DNA of 56,103 nucleotides from Ligilactobacillus aviarius (GCF_001654615.1 NZ_LWUD01000014.1:1-56103); one strand, 5' to 3'. Counted from the first letter of the stretch, positions 16,579-26,283 are shown. Notes: a model not told the origin generated them from the sequence alone. Numbers and translations are program-made.

Positions 16579-17841
16579 ATGGATATCTTAGAAGATTTAA
16601 AATGGCGTGGAGCTATAAATCAAGAGACTGACGAAGAAGGATTACGTAAACTGTTAAGTGAAAAGAAGATTTCTTTATACTGTGGAACGGATCCGACAGG
16701 TGATAGTTTGCACATTGGACATTTGATTCCTTTTATTGTTTTAAAACGGTTTGAACTTGCAGGGCATCATCCATATATTTTAATTGGTGGCGGAACAGGT
16801 TCTATTGGGGATCCTAGCGGTCGTAAAACAGAACGCCAATTACAAACAATGGAAAAGGTTCAACATAATGTTCAAGCATTAACAGAACAAACTACAAGAA
16901 TTTTTGGTGGCAGCGGTCATATTACTTTTGTTAATAATTATGACTGGTTATCAAAAATTAATTTGTTAGATTTCTTGCGTGATTACGGTAAAGAATTTGG
17001 TGTTAACACAATGATTAAGAAAGACATTGTTGCTAGCAGACTAGAAAATGGAATTTCATTTACAGAGTTTACATACCAAATTTTACAATCTGTGGACTTT
17101 CTTCACTTGTACAAGAAAGAAAATATTCAACTTCAGGTTGGTGGAGCAGATCAATGGGGGAACATTACATCAGGTGTAGATTTAATTCATAAAAAAGAAG
17201 GACAAGATGCTCAAGTTTATGGATTAACAATTCCATTGATGCTCAAAGCAGATGGAACAAAGTTTGGTAAAACAGCAGGTGGAGCAGTTTGGTTAGACCC
17301 GAAGAAGACTTCGCCATATGAATTCTACCAATTCTGGTTGAACCAAGATGACCGTGATGTTGTCAAATACTTGAAGTACTTTACTTTCTTAAGTCATGAT
17401 GAAATTGATGCTTTGGCTGAAAAGGTTAAGACACAACCTGAAAAGCGTGAAGCACAAAGAGCACTTGCGCGCGAAGTGACAACATTTGTTCATGGCAAGG
17501 AAGCAATGCAAGAAGCAGAAAAGATTTCTGAAATTTTATTTAGTGGAAATATTAAAAAATTGACACCAGATGAAATTGAACAAGTATTTGGTAAAATGCC
17601 TTCAGTTGAAATTTCAAGCAACAAACAAAACATTGTTGAGTGGTTGGTTGAAAATAAAATTGAATCTTCCAAACGCCAAGCACGTGAAGATATCCAAAAC
17701 GGCGCAATTACAATTAACGGAGAACGAATTCGTGATTTAAACTTTGAGATCGATCCATCACAATCGTTTGAAGGAAAATATGTAGTTGCCCGTAAAGGTA
17801 AAAAGAATTACACTTTGGCTAAAGTAAATGATAATGAATAA
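16579..17841 (+). CDS. tyrS: Tyrosyl-tRNA synthetase
   Basis: 420 residues from ATG 16579, chosen because TTGGAGG lies 7 nt upstream; an in-frame TTG at 16546 has no ribosome site. Class I signatures: HIGH at residues 45-48 and KFGKT (KMSKS equivalent) from K228. A C-terminal S4-like RNA-binding domain begins near residue 355. It charges tRNA-Tyr. A T-box with a Tyr specifier controls it. As last gene of the tyramine cluster it may act as tyrosine sensor gene as in other tyrDC loci; whether a second housekeeping tyrS exists cannot be seen here. Confidence 0.95.
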   Translation: MDILEDLKWRGAINQETDEEGLRKLLSEKKISLYCGTDPTGDSLHIGHLIPFIVLKRFELAGHHPYILIGGGTGSIGDPSGRKTERQLQTMEKVQHNVQALTEQTTRIFGGSGHITFVNNYDWLSKINLLDFLRDYGKEFGVNTMIKKDIVASRLENGISFTEFTYQILQSVDFLHLYKKENIQLQVGGADQWGNITSGVDLIHKKEGQDAQVYGLTIPLMLKADGTKFGKTAGGAVWLDPKKTSPYEFYQFWLNQDDRDVVKYLKYFTFLSHDEIDALAEKVKTQPEKREAQRALAREVTTFVHGKEAMQEAEKISEILFSGNIKKLTPDEIEQVFGKMPSVEISSNKQNIVEWLVENKIESSKRQAREDIQNGAITINGERIRDLNFEIDPSQSFEGKYVVARKGKKNYTLAKVNDNE

Positions 17842-17912
17842 TTTATGTAGATAATCCCAAAAATAAGTTATTTCCCTATTATTTAGTTGGTTGAATTATA
17901 TTCAATTTACCT

Positions 17913-17941
17913 AAAAAGCTGCCTATATAGGCAGCTTTTTT
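17913..17941 (+). terminator. Intrinsic terminator after tyrS
   Basis: AAAAAGCTGCC, TATA loop, GGCAGCTTTTTT. Confidence 0.9.
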
Positions 17942-17991
17942 AGTTATTATATTGTAAAGATTATTTTTTTACATTTTTATTAATTAATTTT

Positions 17992-18062
17992 TTGAAAACG
18001 GTTGCAAAGAAGAGCTTAAGCGTTTATAATAAGATTTGTAAGACGATGCAAGCGCTTGCATC
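17992..18062 (+). promoter_or_regulatory. mal promoter 1 with cre and MalR-like operator
   Basis: -35 TTGCAA 18002-18007, 17-nt spacer, -10 TATAAT 18025-18030. The cre TTGAAAACGGTTGCA (17992-18006) fits the CcpA consensus and overlaps the -35. Just downstream of the start lies the perfect 18-bp palindrome GATGCAAGCGCTTGCATC (18045-18062), a LacI/MalR-type operator. Confidence 0.85.
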
Positions 18063-18089
18063 ATAAATAAAGTAAAGGGGAGTTGCGTA

Positions 18090-19508
18090 ATGGATAACTC
18101 ACAAGGAAAAAAACGAAAGCCAATGCCTAATTTGGCGATGAGCGTTTTAATGTTAATGACCTTTGGTAACTTGGGTACATCAATGGCCTTTTCATTACAA
18201 AGTTCACAAATGAGCCGGATCTTCCAAACAATTGGGGCTGACCCGACGAAATTAGGTTTCTTCTTTATTTTGCCACCATTAGCAGGGATGGTTGTTCAAC
18301 CACTTGTTGGATGGTTCTCAGATCACACTTGGATTCCAAAGATTGGTCGGCGGTTACCATACTTGATCGTTGGTTCAGTTGTTGCAATGATTGTTATGTT
18401 CTTATTACCTAATTCTGGATCATTTGGTTTTGGATTTGGTTCAATGGCTGCTCTTTGGTTTGGTGCAATTTCAATTTTGTTCATGGACTTAATGTCAAAC
18501 ATGTCAATGCAACCATTCAAAATGATGATCGGTGATATGGTAAATGACAAGCAAAAGGATAAGGCTTGGGCATGGCAAACAATTTGGTCAAATATTGGTA
18601 GTTTTGCTGCTTACTTATTCCCATTTGGCCTTTCAGCATTAGGGGTTGCTAACGTTGCTGCTAAAGGGGTCGTTCCGGCAACTGTTCGTTACTCATTCTA
18701 CATTGGAGCTATTATTTTAGGTGTTACAGCACTATTTACAGTATTCAAGGTTCACGAATATGATCCTGAAACATATAACGAATATCACGGAATCGATCCT
18801 GAAGCTCAAAAGAAAGAAAAGACTTCGATTAAGTCAATTTTAAAGAATGCACCAAAGGTATTCTGGACATTAGGATTAGTTGAATTCTTTAGTTGGGTAA
18901 GTTTCCAATACTTGTGGACATACGCTCCAGGAGCTTTGTCAGCAAATATTTGGCATACAACAGACGCAACTTCAGCAGGTTTCCAAGCTGCAGGTAACTG
19001 GTATGGTGTTTTGTCAGCCGTTCAAACGGTTGCTTCAATTCTTTACGGATATGTTTTATCACACTTGAATGATAAGACCCGGAAACCATTCTACTCATTA
19101 GGATTAGTTTTAGCAGCTGGCGGTTTTGCAATGCTTGCATTCTGCCACAGTAAAGTAATGTCAGTTGTTGCATTTATCTTTATTGGAATTGGCTGGGTAA
19201 CAATTAACTCGATCCCATTCACAATTTTGACAAATGCTTTAGACGGAAAGCACGATGGAACATACATTGGGTTGTTCAACTGCTGGATTTGCTTGCCACA
19301 AATCTGCGCATCAGTTGCAAGTTTTGCATTGTATCCAATGTTTACCAAGATGAGTCATGGCAATGGTTCCGCAATGATGATTCTCTTTGGTGCAATCTTC
19401 TTCATCATCGGAGCATTTGCAGTATGGATTGTTAAGGAAACGAAAGGGAACAACGCCGCAGCTGCAACGGAAAAGATGGAAGCTGAAAACTTAGATACAA
19501 ATGAATAG
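18090..19508 (+). CDS. malT: Maltose/maltodextrin permease MalT-like (GPH/MFS)
   Basis: 472 residues with 12 predicted membrane segments. It belongs to the sugar-cation symporter group that resembles lactobacillar MalT; hallmarks are SLQSSQMSRIFQTIGA near the N-terminus and QPLVGWFSD between helices. It imports maltose by proton symport. It is a close paralogue of the protein at 21521, with the same motifs but different charged tails. GGGGAG lies 7 nt before the ATG. First gene of a unit with the GH13 gene, separated by a hairpin terminator at 19517-19592; controlled by cre and MalR-like sites. Confidence 0.85.
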   Translation: MDNSQGKKRKPMPNLAMSVLMLMTFGNLGTSMAFSLQSSQMSRIFQTIGADPTKLGFFFILPPLAGMVVQPLVGWFSDHTWIPKIGRRLPYLIVGSVVAMIVMFLLPNSGSFGFGFGSMAALWFGAISILFMDLMSNMSMQPFKMMIGDMVNDKQKDKAWAWQTIWSNIGSFAAYLFPFGLSALGVANVAAKGVVPATVRYSFYIGAIILGVTALFTVFKVHEYDPETYNEYHGIDPEAQKKEKTSIKSILKNAPKVFWTLGLVEFFSWVSFQYLWTYAPGALSANIWHTTDATSAGFQAAGNWYGVLSAVQTVASILYGYVLSHLNDKTRKPFYSLGLVLAAGGFAMLAFCHSKVMSVVAFIFIGIGWVTINSIPFTILTNALDGKHDGTYIGLFNCWICLPQICASVASFALYPMFTKMSHGNGSAMMILFGAIFFIIGAFAVWIVKETKGNNAAAATEKMEAENLDTNE

Positions 19509-19516
19509 TTAAAATT

Positions 19517-19592
19517 AACTGTGATTTTACAAGAGAGTCGTATTATTTAAATGGTTTTAGTAATATATAAACTTGTAAATCACAGTTTTTTA
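19517..19592 (+). terminator. Long-armed terminator/attenuator between malT and the GH13 gene
   Basis: Arm AACTGTGATTTTACAAG at 19517-19533 pairs with CTTGTAAATCACAGTT at 19572-19587 (one bulge), followed by T-run. It ends 17 nt before the next start and probably lowers downstream expression. Confidence 0.75.
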
Positions 19593-19609
19593 GAAAGAAG
19601 GGATCAACA

Positions 19610-21352
19610 ATGAATTATGCAGCAATTTATCACCGTCCTGAAAGTGAATATGCATTCTTGTTAGATAAAGAAACGATGCATATTCGAATTCGGACAGCTA
19701 AAGATGATATTCGCAAAGTTGAAATTGTATATGGGGATCCATACGCAATTCGTTCATTAAATAGTAACTGGTATTTGCAAAAAGTACCGATGAAAAAAGG
19801 TTTAAGTACCGATGTATATGATTACTGGACAATTTCGATCAAAGAACCCAAGCATCGGGTCGCATATGGATTCTACTTAACTGACACTGAAGGTGAAGAG
19901 GTCCTCTATAACGATCAAGGAATTAAGACGTCATACAGTCAAGAATATTTAAAAAATGAAAATAACTATTTCCGGATGCCGTTTTTCCAAGAAATTGATA
20001 TGTTTAAAGCTCCGCAATGGGTTCGGAATACGGTTTGGTACCAAATTTTTCCTGAACGATTTGCCAATGGTGATCCGGAATTGAATCCTGAAGGGACAAA
20101 GGCGTGGGATTCAACGGTTCATCCGGGCAGACAAGACTTTTATGGCGGAGATTTGCAAGGCGTTTTGGATCACCTTGATCATTTAGTTGATTTAGGAGTG
20201 AATGGAATTTACTTTAACCCGATCTTTAAGGCTCCTTCAAACCACAAATATGATACTGAAGACTACTTTGAAATTGATCCGCATTTTGGTGACAAAAAGT
20301 TATTTAAAAAGTTAGTCGATGAAGCACACAAGCGCGGCATCAAAGTCATGTTGGATGCGGTCTTCAATCATATTGGCGATCAGTCACCGCAATGGCAAGA
20401 TGTAATAAAGAATGGTAAAGATTCAAAATACGCCGACTGGTTCCATATTAACAAGTTCCCAGTCAGCTATACACCAACTGATAATTTTGAATTCAGTAAT
20501 GACGCAACGTATGAGACGTTCGATTATACTCCGCATATGCCAAAATTAAATACGGCTAATCCAGAAGTTCAAGAATACTTACTTTCAATTGCCACTTACT
20601 GGATCAAAGAATTTGATATTGATGCATGGCGGTTGGATGTTGCCAATGAAATTGACCATCACTTCTGGAGAAGATTCCATGATGCAACAACGGCCCTTAA
20701 ACCTGACTTCTACATTTTGGGTGAAATTTGGCACACTTCTCAACCATGGTTGCAAGGTGATCAATTTACAGGAGTTATGAACTATGCATATACTGAAGCA
20801 ATTAAAGAACATTTCTTGACCCATGAAATTGATGCTTTGGAAATGAAAAACAAACTGAATCAGCAGCTAATGCTGTATAATGATCAAGCAGATTCAATGA
20901 TGTTCAATGTCCTTGATTCGCATGATACTGCCCGAATCAAAACATTGGCGAATGATGATATGGAACTTGTTAAGCAGATTTTTGCATTTACTTTTGTTCA
21001 GCCCGGAACACCAAGTATTTATTATGGAACAGAATACGGAATGACCGGCGAAAATGATCCGGACGACCGGAAACCAATGGTCTGGGATGAAAAACTGCAA
21101 GATCATGACATGTATCAGTTCATGCAACACTTAATTGAAGTTCGAAAACAAATTACGAATGAGTTGAATGTTAAGGATTTGAAGTGGAATATTGCAAGTG
21201 ATGGATTGATTGGATTAAATTACAATGATATCCATGCAGTATTTAATACAACGCAATCAGCGGTCGAATTAACGATTGAAAATCCGTTGATTTCAAATCT
21301 TTATCAGGATCAACAATTGATGCCAAAAGGATTTATCTTATATAAGGATTAG
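19610..21352 (+). CDS. GH13 alpha-glycosidase (neopullulanase/maltogenic amylase type), cytoplasmic
   Basis: 580 residues, no signal peptide. The N-terminal ~120 residues look like a CBM34-type domain, followed by a GH13 barrel: region I DAVFNH, region II WRLDVAN with nucleophile D343, region III GEIWH with acid/base E372, region IV SHD with D439. This layout is that of neopullulanase or cyclomaltodextrinase, splitting maltodextrins or cyclodextrins to maltose and glucose. It fits intracellular breakdown of oligosaccharides brought in by the adjacent permeases. Substrate range is inferred. Confidence 0.88.
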   Translation: MNYAAIYHRPESEYAFLLDKETMHIRIRTAKDDIRKVEIVYGDPYAIRSLNSNWYLQKVPMKKGLSTDVYDYWTISIKEPKHRVAYGFYLTDTEGEEVLYNDQGIKTSYSQEYLKNENNYFRMPFFQEIDMFKAPQWVRNTVWYQIFPERFANGDPELNPEGTKAWDSTVHPGRQDFYGGDLQGVLDHLDHLVDLGVNGIYFNPIFKAPSNHKYDTEDYFEIDPHFGDKKLFKKLVDEAHKRGIKVMLDAVFNHIGDQSPQWQDVIKNGKDSKYADWFHINKFPVSYTPTDNFEFSNDATYETFDYTPHMPKLNTANPEVQEYLLSIATYWIKEFDIDAWRLDVANEIDHHFWRRFHDATTALKPDFYILGEIWHTSQPWLQGDQFTGVMNYAYTEAIKEHFLTHEIDALEMKNKLNQQLMLYNDQADSMMFNVLDSHDTARIKTLANDDMELVKQIFAFTFVQPGTPSIYYGTEYGMTGENDPDDRKPMVWDEKLQDHDMYQFMQHLIEVRKQITNELNVKDLKWNIASDGLIGLNYNDIHAVFNTTQSAVELTIENPLISNLYQDQQLMPKGFILYKD

Positions 21353-21388
21353 TGATTTTAATAGAAAAAATCCTTATAACCTTTGTAA

Positions 21389-21464
21389 ATTTTGTGCAAC
21401 CGATTGCACAAAATCCGAGAAAGCGGTATACTTTTAATTGTATTATTTTTGGAAATCGTTTACA
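21389..21464 (+). promoter_or_regulatory. mal promoter 2 with MalR-like operator and cre
   Basis: Perfect inverted repeat ATTTTGTGCAA/TTGCACAAAAT (21389-21414, 4-nt centre CCGA). Promoter -35 TTGCAC 21404-21409 inside it, 18-nt spacer, -10 TATACT 21428-21433. Downstream GGAAATCGTTTACA (21451-21464) fits cre with one mismatch, and a further cre-like AATCGATTGG lies around 21487. Confidence 0.75.
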
Positions 21465-21520
21465 TAGTTTGAGCAATTATTTAAGTAATCGATTGGAAAC
21501 AATTTAGGAGGAATCGCGAA

Positions 21521-22900
21521 ATGAAAAACGATCAACCGAAAGCAGGACTTCCTAATTTGAAACCAAGTATCATTTGGATGATCAACTTCGGCTTCTTAGG
21601 GGTTCAGATGGCTTTCACATTGCAAAGTTCACAAATGAGCCGGATTTTCCAAACAATCGGGGCTAACCCGAATGATTTGGGATGGTTCTTTATCTTGCCA
21701 CCATTGGCTGGATTAGTTGTTCAACCATTAGTCGGCTACTTCTCAGACCGGACATGGGCACCGAAACTCGGCGGCCGGCGGCTTCCATACCTTCTTTTAG
21801 GAACGATTGTTGCGGTTATCGTTATGTGCTTGTTACCGAACTCAGGAAGTTTAGGATTAGGTTACGCTTCAATGGCCGCAATGTGCTTTGCCGCAATTAC
21901 CGTTGCCTTTCTTGATTTGTCATCAAACGTTGCAATGCAACCATTCAAGATGATGATCGGTGACATGGTTAATGATAAGCAAAAGAGTTACGCATACGGA
22001 ATTCAGAGTTTCTTATCAAACACCGGTGCGGTTTTAGCAGCTGTTTTCCCATTTGTATTAACATTCTTTGGAGTTGCTAATACTGCTCATAAGGGTGACG
22101 TTCCAATGTCAGTTAAATTATCATTCTACATTGGCGCTGCAATCCTAATCGTTACAAGTTTGTTCACTGTTTTCCGGGTTCACGAATATGATCCGCAAAC
22201 ATACGCTAAGTATCACGGCATTTCAGAAGAAGACAACGAAGAAAAAGTTGGCATGTTCACATTGTTGAAGAAGGCCCCAAAGGCATTTTGGACAGTTACA
22301 TTAGTTCAATTCTTCTGCTGGTTTGCTTTCCAATACTTATGGACATACTCAAACGGGGCAATTGCTGCCAACGTATGGCACACAACGAACACCGCTTCAG
22401 CCGGTTTCCAAGCAGCTGGTAACTGGTATGGGGTTTTAGCTGCCGTTCAATCAATCGCCGCTGTTATTTGGTCATATGTTTTAGCTAAGTTACCAAACAA
22501 CATGCACAAATTAGGCTATGCCGGAAGTTTAGCTCTTGGTGCAATCGGCTTCGGTTCAGTCTTCTTTGTTCACTCAAAGATGTTATTGATCGTTTCATTC
22601 ACGTTAGTCGGAATTGCATGGGCTGCAATGAATACTTACCCATTGACAATTGTTACAAACGCATTGTCAGGAAAGCACATGGGAACATACCTTGGCTTGT
22701 TCAACGGTTCAATTTGCTTACCACAAATTGTTGCCTCACTTGCCAGCTTCGTCATTTTCCCATTGCTTGGCGGAAAGCAAACCAACATGTTCCTTTTGTC
22801 AGGAATCGTAATGCTTTTAGGTGCCGTTGCAGTATTTGCAATTAAAGAAACAAGTGCTGAAGCACCTGAAGAACCACATACTCCAATTGAAGAAGAGTAA
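21521..22900 (+). CDS. Second MalT-like maltose permease (GPH/MFS)
   Basis: 459 residues, 12 membrane segments, clear paralogue of the 18090 gene (shared SLQSSQMSRIFQTIGA-type start, QPFKMMIGDMVNDKQK and AGFQAAGNWYGVL motifs). AGGAGG lies 9 nt before the ATG. It heads the operon with galM-like, malP and pgmB genes (gaps of 16-80 nt), so it is the better candidate for the transporter coupled to maltose phosphorolysis, while the paralogue is grouped with the GH13 enzyme. The two may divide maltose and longer maltodextrins between them; that division is inference. Confidence 0.85.
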   Translation: MKNDQPKAGLPNLKPSIIWMINFGFLGVQMAFTLQSSQMSRIFQTIGANPNDLGWFFILPPLAGLVVQPLVGYFSDRTWAPKLGGRRLPYLLLGTIVAVIVMCLLPNSGSLGLGYASMAAMCFAAITVAFLDLSSNVAMQPFKMMIGDMVNDKQKSYAYGIQSFLSNTGAVLAAVFPFVLTFFGVANTAHKGDVPMSVKLSFYIGAAILIVTSLFTVFRVHEYDPQTYAKYHGISEEDNEEKVGMFTLLKKAPKAFWTVTLVQFFCWFAFQYLWTYSNGAIAANVWHTTNTASAGFQAAGNWYGVLAAVQSIAAVIWSYVLAKLPNNMHKLGYAGSLALGAIGFGSVFFVHSKMLLIVSFTLVGIAWAAMNTYPLTIVTNALSGKHMGTYLGLFNGSICLPQIVASLASFVIFPLLGGKQTNMFLLSGIVMLLGAVAVFAIKETSAEAPEEPHTPIEEE

Positions 22901-22916
22901 TTAAGCAGGTGAAAAG

Positions 22917-23909
22917 ATGAAAAAAGAGATGTATCAGGGGAAAGAAATTGAACGTTTCACGTTAACGAATGCGAATGATACGCGGGTAACGATTTTGTCA
23001 CTTGGCGGAATCATTCAAGAATATTCGATCATGCACAATGGTCAACGTGAAAACTTAGTTGTTAATTTTGACAGTGCTCAAGAATATGCGGATAATCCAT
23101 ATCAAATCTGCAAACAAATTGGGCGGATTGCAGGCCGGATCAAGGATGCGCGCTTCGAACTTAATGGGCGCGAAGTTCAGGTCCCCGCAAATGAAAACCA
23201 TAACAGTCTTCACGGCGGTGACCGGGGCGTAAGCACGCAAGTCTTTGATGGGTATCAAGTTTCAGCCAATGAAGTGACATTGAGTTTGAATTTGGATCCA
23301 ACGGTTGACGGGTTCCCGGGAAGCTTAACGCTGATGATCAATTACACCTTGCACGACAATGACCGGTTGGATGTTACTTATGACATCACCGCTCAAAGTG
23401 CAACGGTCTATGATCCAACGATTCATATTTACTGGATGCTTCCGCAAGGCTTGAAGAACGTTGATGTTCAAATCAACGGCGATCAACGCCAAGAAGTTAA
23501 TGCGGAAAAGATTCCAACCGGAAAACTGTTAGCGAATAAAGGAACAGCGTTTGATTTTTCAAAACCGCGTGATTTGGCAGAAGCCGTTGAAACATTGCGG
23601 AAAGAAGAAAATCAAAAGGGATTCGATAATGGCTATGCGGTTGAACCGTCAATGACGAGTCCCGTTGTTGAAATTAATAAAAAAGATCAAAAAGTTAAAA
23701 TCAAAGTCTTCAGCAACCGGAACGGATTAGTGATTTTCACTGCTGATCCGCAAAACGGCGAAAATGATCGTCAGGGTATTTTTGACTCGCTGGCAACTGA
23801 AGTTCAAACGTTACCGGATGCATTGCATCACGATGAATTCGGCAATGTGCGGTTAGCGGCCGGCGAACATAAACAAATCAAAATTGCCTATCAAGTTGAA
23901 GGTTACTAA
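22917..23909 (+). CDS. Aldose 1-epimerase (mutarotase)
   Basis: 330 residues, normal for GalM-type enzymes. Landmarks include QIGRIAGRI, NSLHGGDRG with the family histidine, and IHIYWMLPQG. It interconverts alpha and beta anomers. In a maltose phosphorylase operon this is useful because inverting GH65 phosphorolysis releases beta-glucose-1-phosphate and glucose whose anomers must equilibrate. CAGGTGA lies just before the ATG, 16 nt after the permease stop and 22 nt before malP. Confidence 0.88.
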   Translation: MKKEMYQGKEIERFTLTNANDTRVTILSLGGIIQEYSIMHNGQRENLVVNFDSAQEYADNPYQICKQIGRIAGRIKDARFELNGREVQVPANENHNSLHGGDRGVSTQVFDGYQVSANEVTLSLNLDPTVDGFPGSLTLMINYTLHDNDRLDVTYDITAQSATVYDPTIHIYWMLPQGLKNVDVQINGDQRQEVNAEKIPTGKLLANKGTAFDFSKPRDLAEAVETLRKEENQKGFDNGYAVEPSMTSPVVEINKKDQKVKIKVFSNRNGLVIFTADPQNGENDRQGIFDSLATEVQTLPDALHHDEFGNVRLAAGEHKQIKIAYQVEGY

Positions 23910-23931
23910 AAAATAATAAGAGGTGACACAG

Positions 23932-26202
23932 ATGAAAAGAATCTTTGAAATCGATCCTTGGAAGATCGTAACACATGAATTTAATCCTGAAGATAAGCGT
24001 CTTCAAGAAAGTATGACAAGTATCGGGAACGAATACATGGGAATGCGTGGAATGTTTGAAGAAAACTATTCTGGCGACACCCACCAAGGAATTTATCTTG
24101 GCGGTGTATGGTATCCTGACAAGACCCGTGTTGGTTGGTGGAAGAACGGTTATCCGGAATACTTCGGTAAAGTTCCGAATGCCATCGATTATATCAGTGT
24201 TGACATCAAGATCAACGGTGAATCAATTGATTTGGCAAAGGATTCATTCTCAGACTTTGAACTTTGCTTAGACATGAAGCGCGGCGTCTTAGACCGTTCA
24301 TTCATCGTTGAAAAAGATGGTCACAAGATCAAAGTGACATCTGAACGGTTTGTCAGCATCGCATTCAAGGAATTGTATGCTAACAAGTTGACATTCACAA
24401 ACTTAAGCGACGAACCAGTTAAGATTGAAGTTCAATCATTGATCAACGCTGATGTTTATAACGAAGATTCAAACTACGGTGAACAATTCTGGGGCGTAAT
24501 CGACAAGTCAGTTGCTGACAAGTCAGGCCGCTTAGTTGGAAAGACTGCTGAAAATAACTTCGGCACACCTCGTTTTACTGTTGAAATGGCAATGAGTCAC
24601 GAAACAGACTTGAAGGCAGTTCAATCAGAAAATGAAGAAAAATATGTTGCTAATAATTTTGAAGGCTCAATCCAACCTGACCAAACAGTCTCATTTGAAA
24701 AGCGCGTAATCGTAACAACTTCACGGGATTATGATACGGTTGATGCTTTGGATAAAGCAACCAACGACTTGATGAACAAGGCCGGCGAACAAACATACGA
24801 CCAATTAGCAGATGCACAAGCAAATGCATGGGCAGAACGTTGGGAAAAATCAGACATCACAATTGATGGTGATGAAGCTGCTCAACAAGGAATTCGATTC
24901 AACTTATTCCAATTATTCTCAACATACTATGGAAACGATGCCCGCTTGAACATTGGTCCGAAAGGATTCACTGGTGAAAAGTACGGTGGTGCTACATACT
25001 GGGATACAGAAGCATTCTGCTTGCCAGTTTACTTAGGAACATCAGACCCAGAAGTTGCCCGCAACTTACTCTTATACCGTTACAACCAATTAGATGGTGC
25101 CCACCACAATGCCCAACAACAAGGTTTGAAGGGTGCTTTATATCCAATGGTTACATTCAACGGAATCGAATGCCACAACGAATGGGAAATCACCTTTGAA
25201 GAAATTCACCGGAACAGTGATATTGCTTACGCAATTTACAACTACACAAAGACAACTGGTGACAAGAGCTATGTTTTGAACGAAGGTAGCGAAGTCTTAG
25301 TTGAAATTGCACGGTTCTGGGCAGACCGGGTTCACTATTCAGAACGGAACGGTCAATACATGATTCACGGGGTAACAGGTGCCGACGAATACGAAAACAA
25401 CGTTGACAACAACTGGTATACCAACGTAACTGCTAAGTGGGAACTTGACTACACTGCTCAAATTGCCAAGGAAATCTCTGATGAACAAGCTAAGAAACTT
25501 GGCATTACAGATGAAGAAGTTTCAAAATGGCAAGAAATCGCTGATAAAATGTACTTACCAGAAGACAAGGAACTTGGAATCTTTGTTCAACACGATGGCT
25601 TCTTAGACAAGGACATCACATTGGATGAAAACAACAACCCAATCAACAAGATTCCAGCTGATGAATTACCAATCAACCAACACTGGTCATGGGATAAGAT
25701 TTTACGTTCACCATACGTAAAGCAAGCTGATGTCTTACAAGCAATGTGGTACTTCATGGATGACTTCACAGAAGAACAAAAGAAGCGTAACTTCGACTTC
25801 TATGAACCATTGACAGTTCACGAATCAAGCTTGTCAGCTTCAATTTATGCAATCATGGCTGCTGATTTGAAGTACGAAGAAAAATCAGTTGAATTGTATG
25901 AACGGACAGCCCGGCTTGACTTGGATAACTACAACAACGATACCGTTGACGGCTTGCACATCACAGCCATGTCAGGTGGTTGGTTAGCAATCGTTGAAGG
26001 ATTTGCAGGCATGCGGGTCAACGACGGCGAATTGCAATTTAAGCCATTTGTACCAAAGGCTTGGAACGGATACAACTTCCGCTTAACATTCCGTGGCCGC
26101 TTATTAGAAGTTAAGGTTGCCAAGGACAATACTGAAATCAAGTTAATCAAGGGTGAACCATTAACAGTTAAGTTAAACGGCGAAGAAATTGAAGTTAAAT
26201 AA
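23932..26202 (+). CDS. malP: Maltose phosphorylase (GH65)
   Basis: 756 residues from ATG 23932; the GTG at 23923 sits in the AAGAGGTGA ribosome site. It resembles L. brevis maltose phosphorylase in length and motifs. General acid is E486 in GADEYENN, matching the known Glu487 position; ECHNEWEITFEEIHRNSD lines the active site. It converts maltose and phosphate to beta-glucose-1-phosphate and glucose, saving one ATP. It is followed by a hairpin without a T-run at 26224-26254 and by pgmB, which uses its product. Confidence 0.95.
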   Translation: MKRIFEIDPWKIVTHEFNPEDKRLQESMTSIGNEYMGMRGMFEENYSGDTHQGIYLGGVWYPDKTRVGWWKNGYPEYFGKVPNAIDYISVDIKINGESIDLAKDSFSDFELCLDMKRGVLDRSFIVEKDGHKIKVTSERFVSIAFKELYANKLTFTNLSDEPVKIEVQSLINADVYNEDSNYGEQFWGVIDKSVADKSGRLVGKTAENNFGTPRFTVEMAMSHETDLKAVQSENEEKYVANNFEGSIQPDQTVSFEKRVIVTTSRDYDTVDALDKATNDLMNKAGEQTYDQLADAQANAWAERWEKSDITIDGDEAAQQGIRFNLFQLFSTYYGNDARLNIGPKGFTGEKYGGATYWDTEAFCLPVYLGTSDPEVARNLLLYRYNQLDGAHHNAQQQGLKGALYPMVTFNGIECHNEWEITFEEIHRNSDIAYAIYNYTKTTGDKSYVLNEGSEVLVEIARFWADRVHYSERNGQYMIHGVTGADEYENNVDNNWYTNVTAKWELDYTAQIAKEISDEQAKKLGITDEEVSKWQEIADKMYLPEDKELGIFVQHDGFLDKDITLDENNNPINKIPADELPINQHWSWDKILRSPYVKQADVLQAMWYFMDDFTEEQKKRNFDFYEPLTVHESSLSASIYAIMAADLKYEEKSVELYERTARLDLDNYNNDTVDGLHITAMSGGWLAIVEGFAGMRVNDGELQFKPFVPKAWNGYNFRLTFRGRLLEVKVAKDNTEIKLIKGEPLTVKLNGEEIEVK

Positions 26203-26223
26203 TAACGGTTAAACGTTAAAAAC

Positions 26224-26254
26224 AATGAGGCTCTGGAGTTTCCAGAGTCTCATT
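26224..26254 (+). other. Intercistronic hairpin between malP and pgmB
   Basis: 14-bp stem AATGAGGCTCTGGA/TCCAGAGTCTCATT with a 3-nt loop and no T-run. Likely an mRNA stabiliser or processing site giving different levels of malP and pgmB. Confidence 0.65.
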
Positions 26255-26283
26255 CATCAAAAGAAGAAAGAGGGCAGATTTTT

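Noticed and set aside
18090-22900. The two MalT-like genes as a frameshifted single or recent tandem duplicate
   Set aside because: Both are full length with distinct promoters, tails and clear divergence, so they are older functional paralogues.
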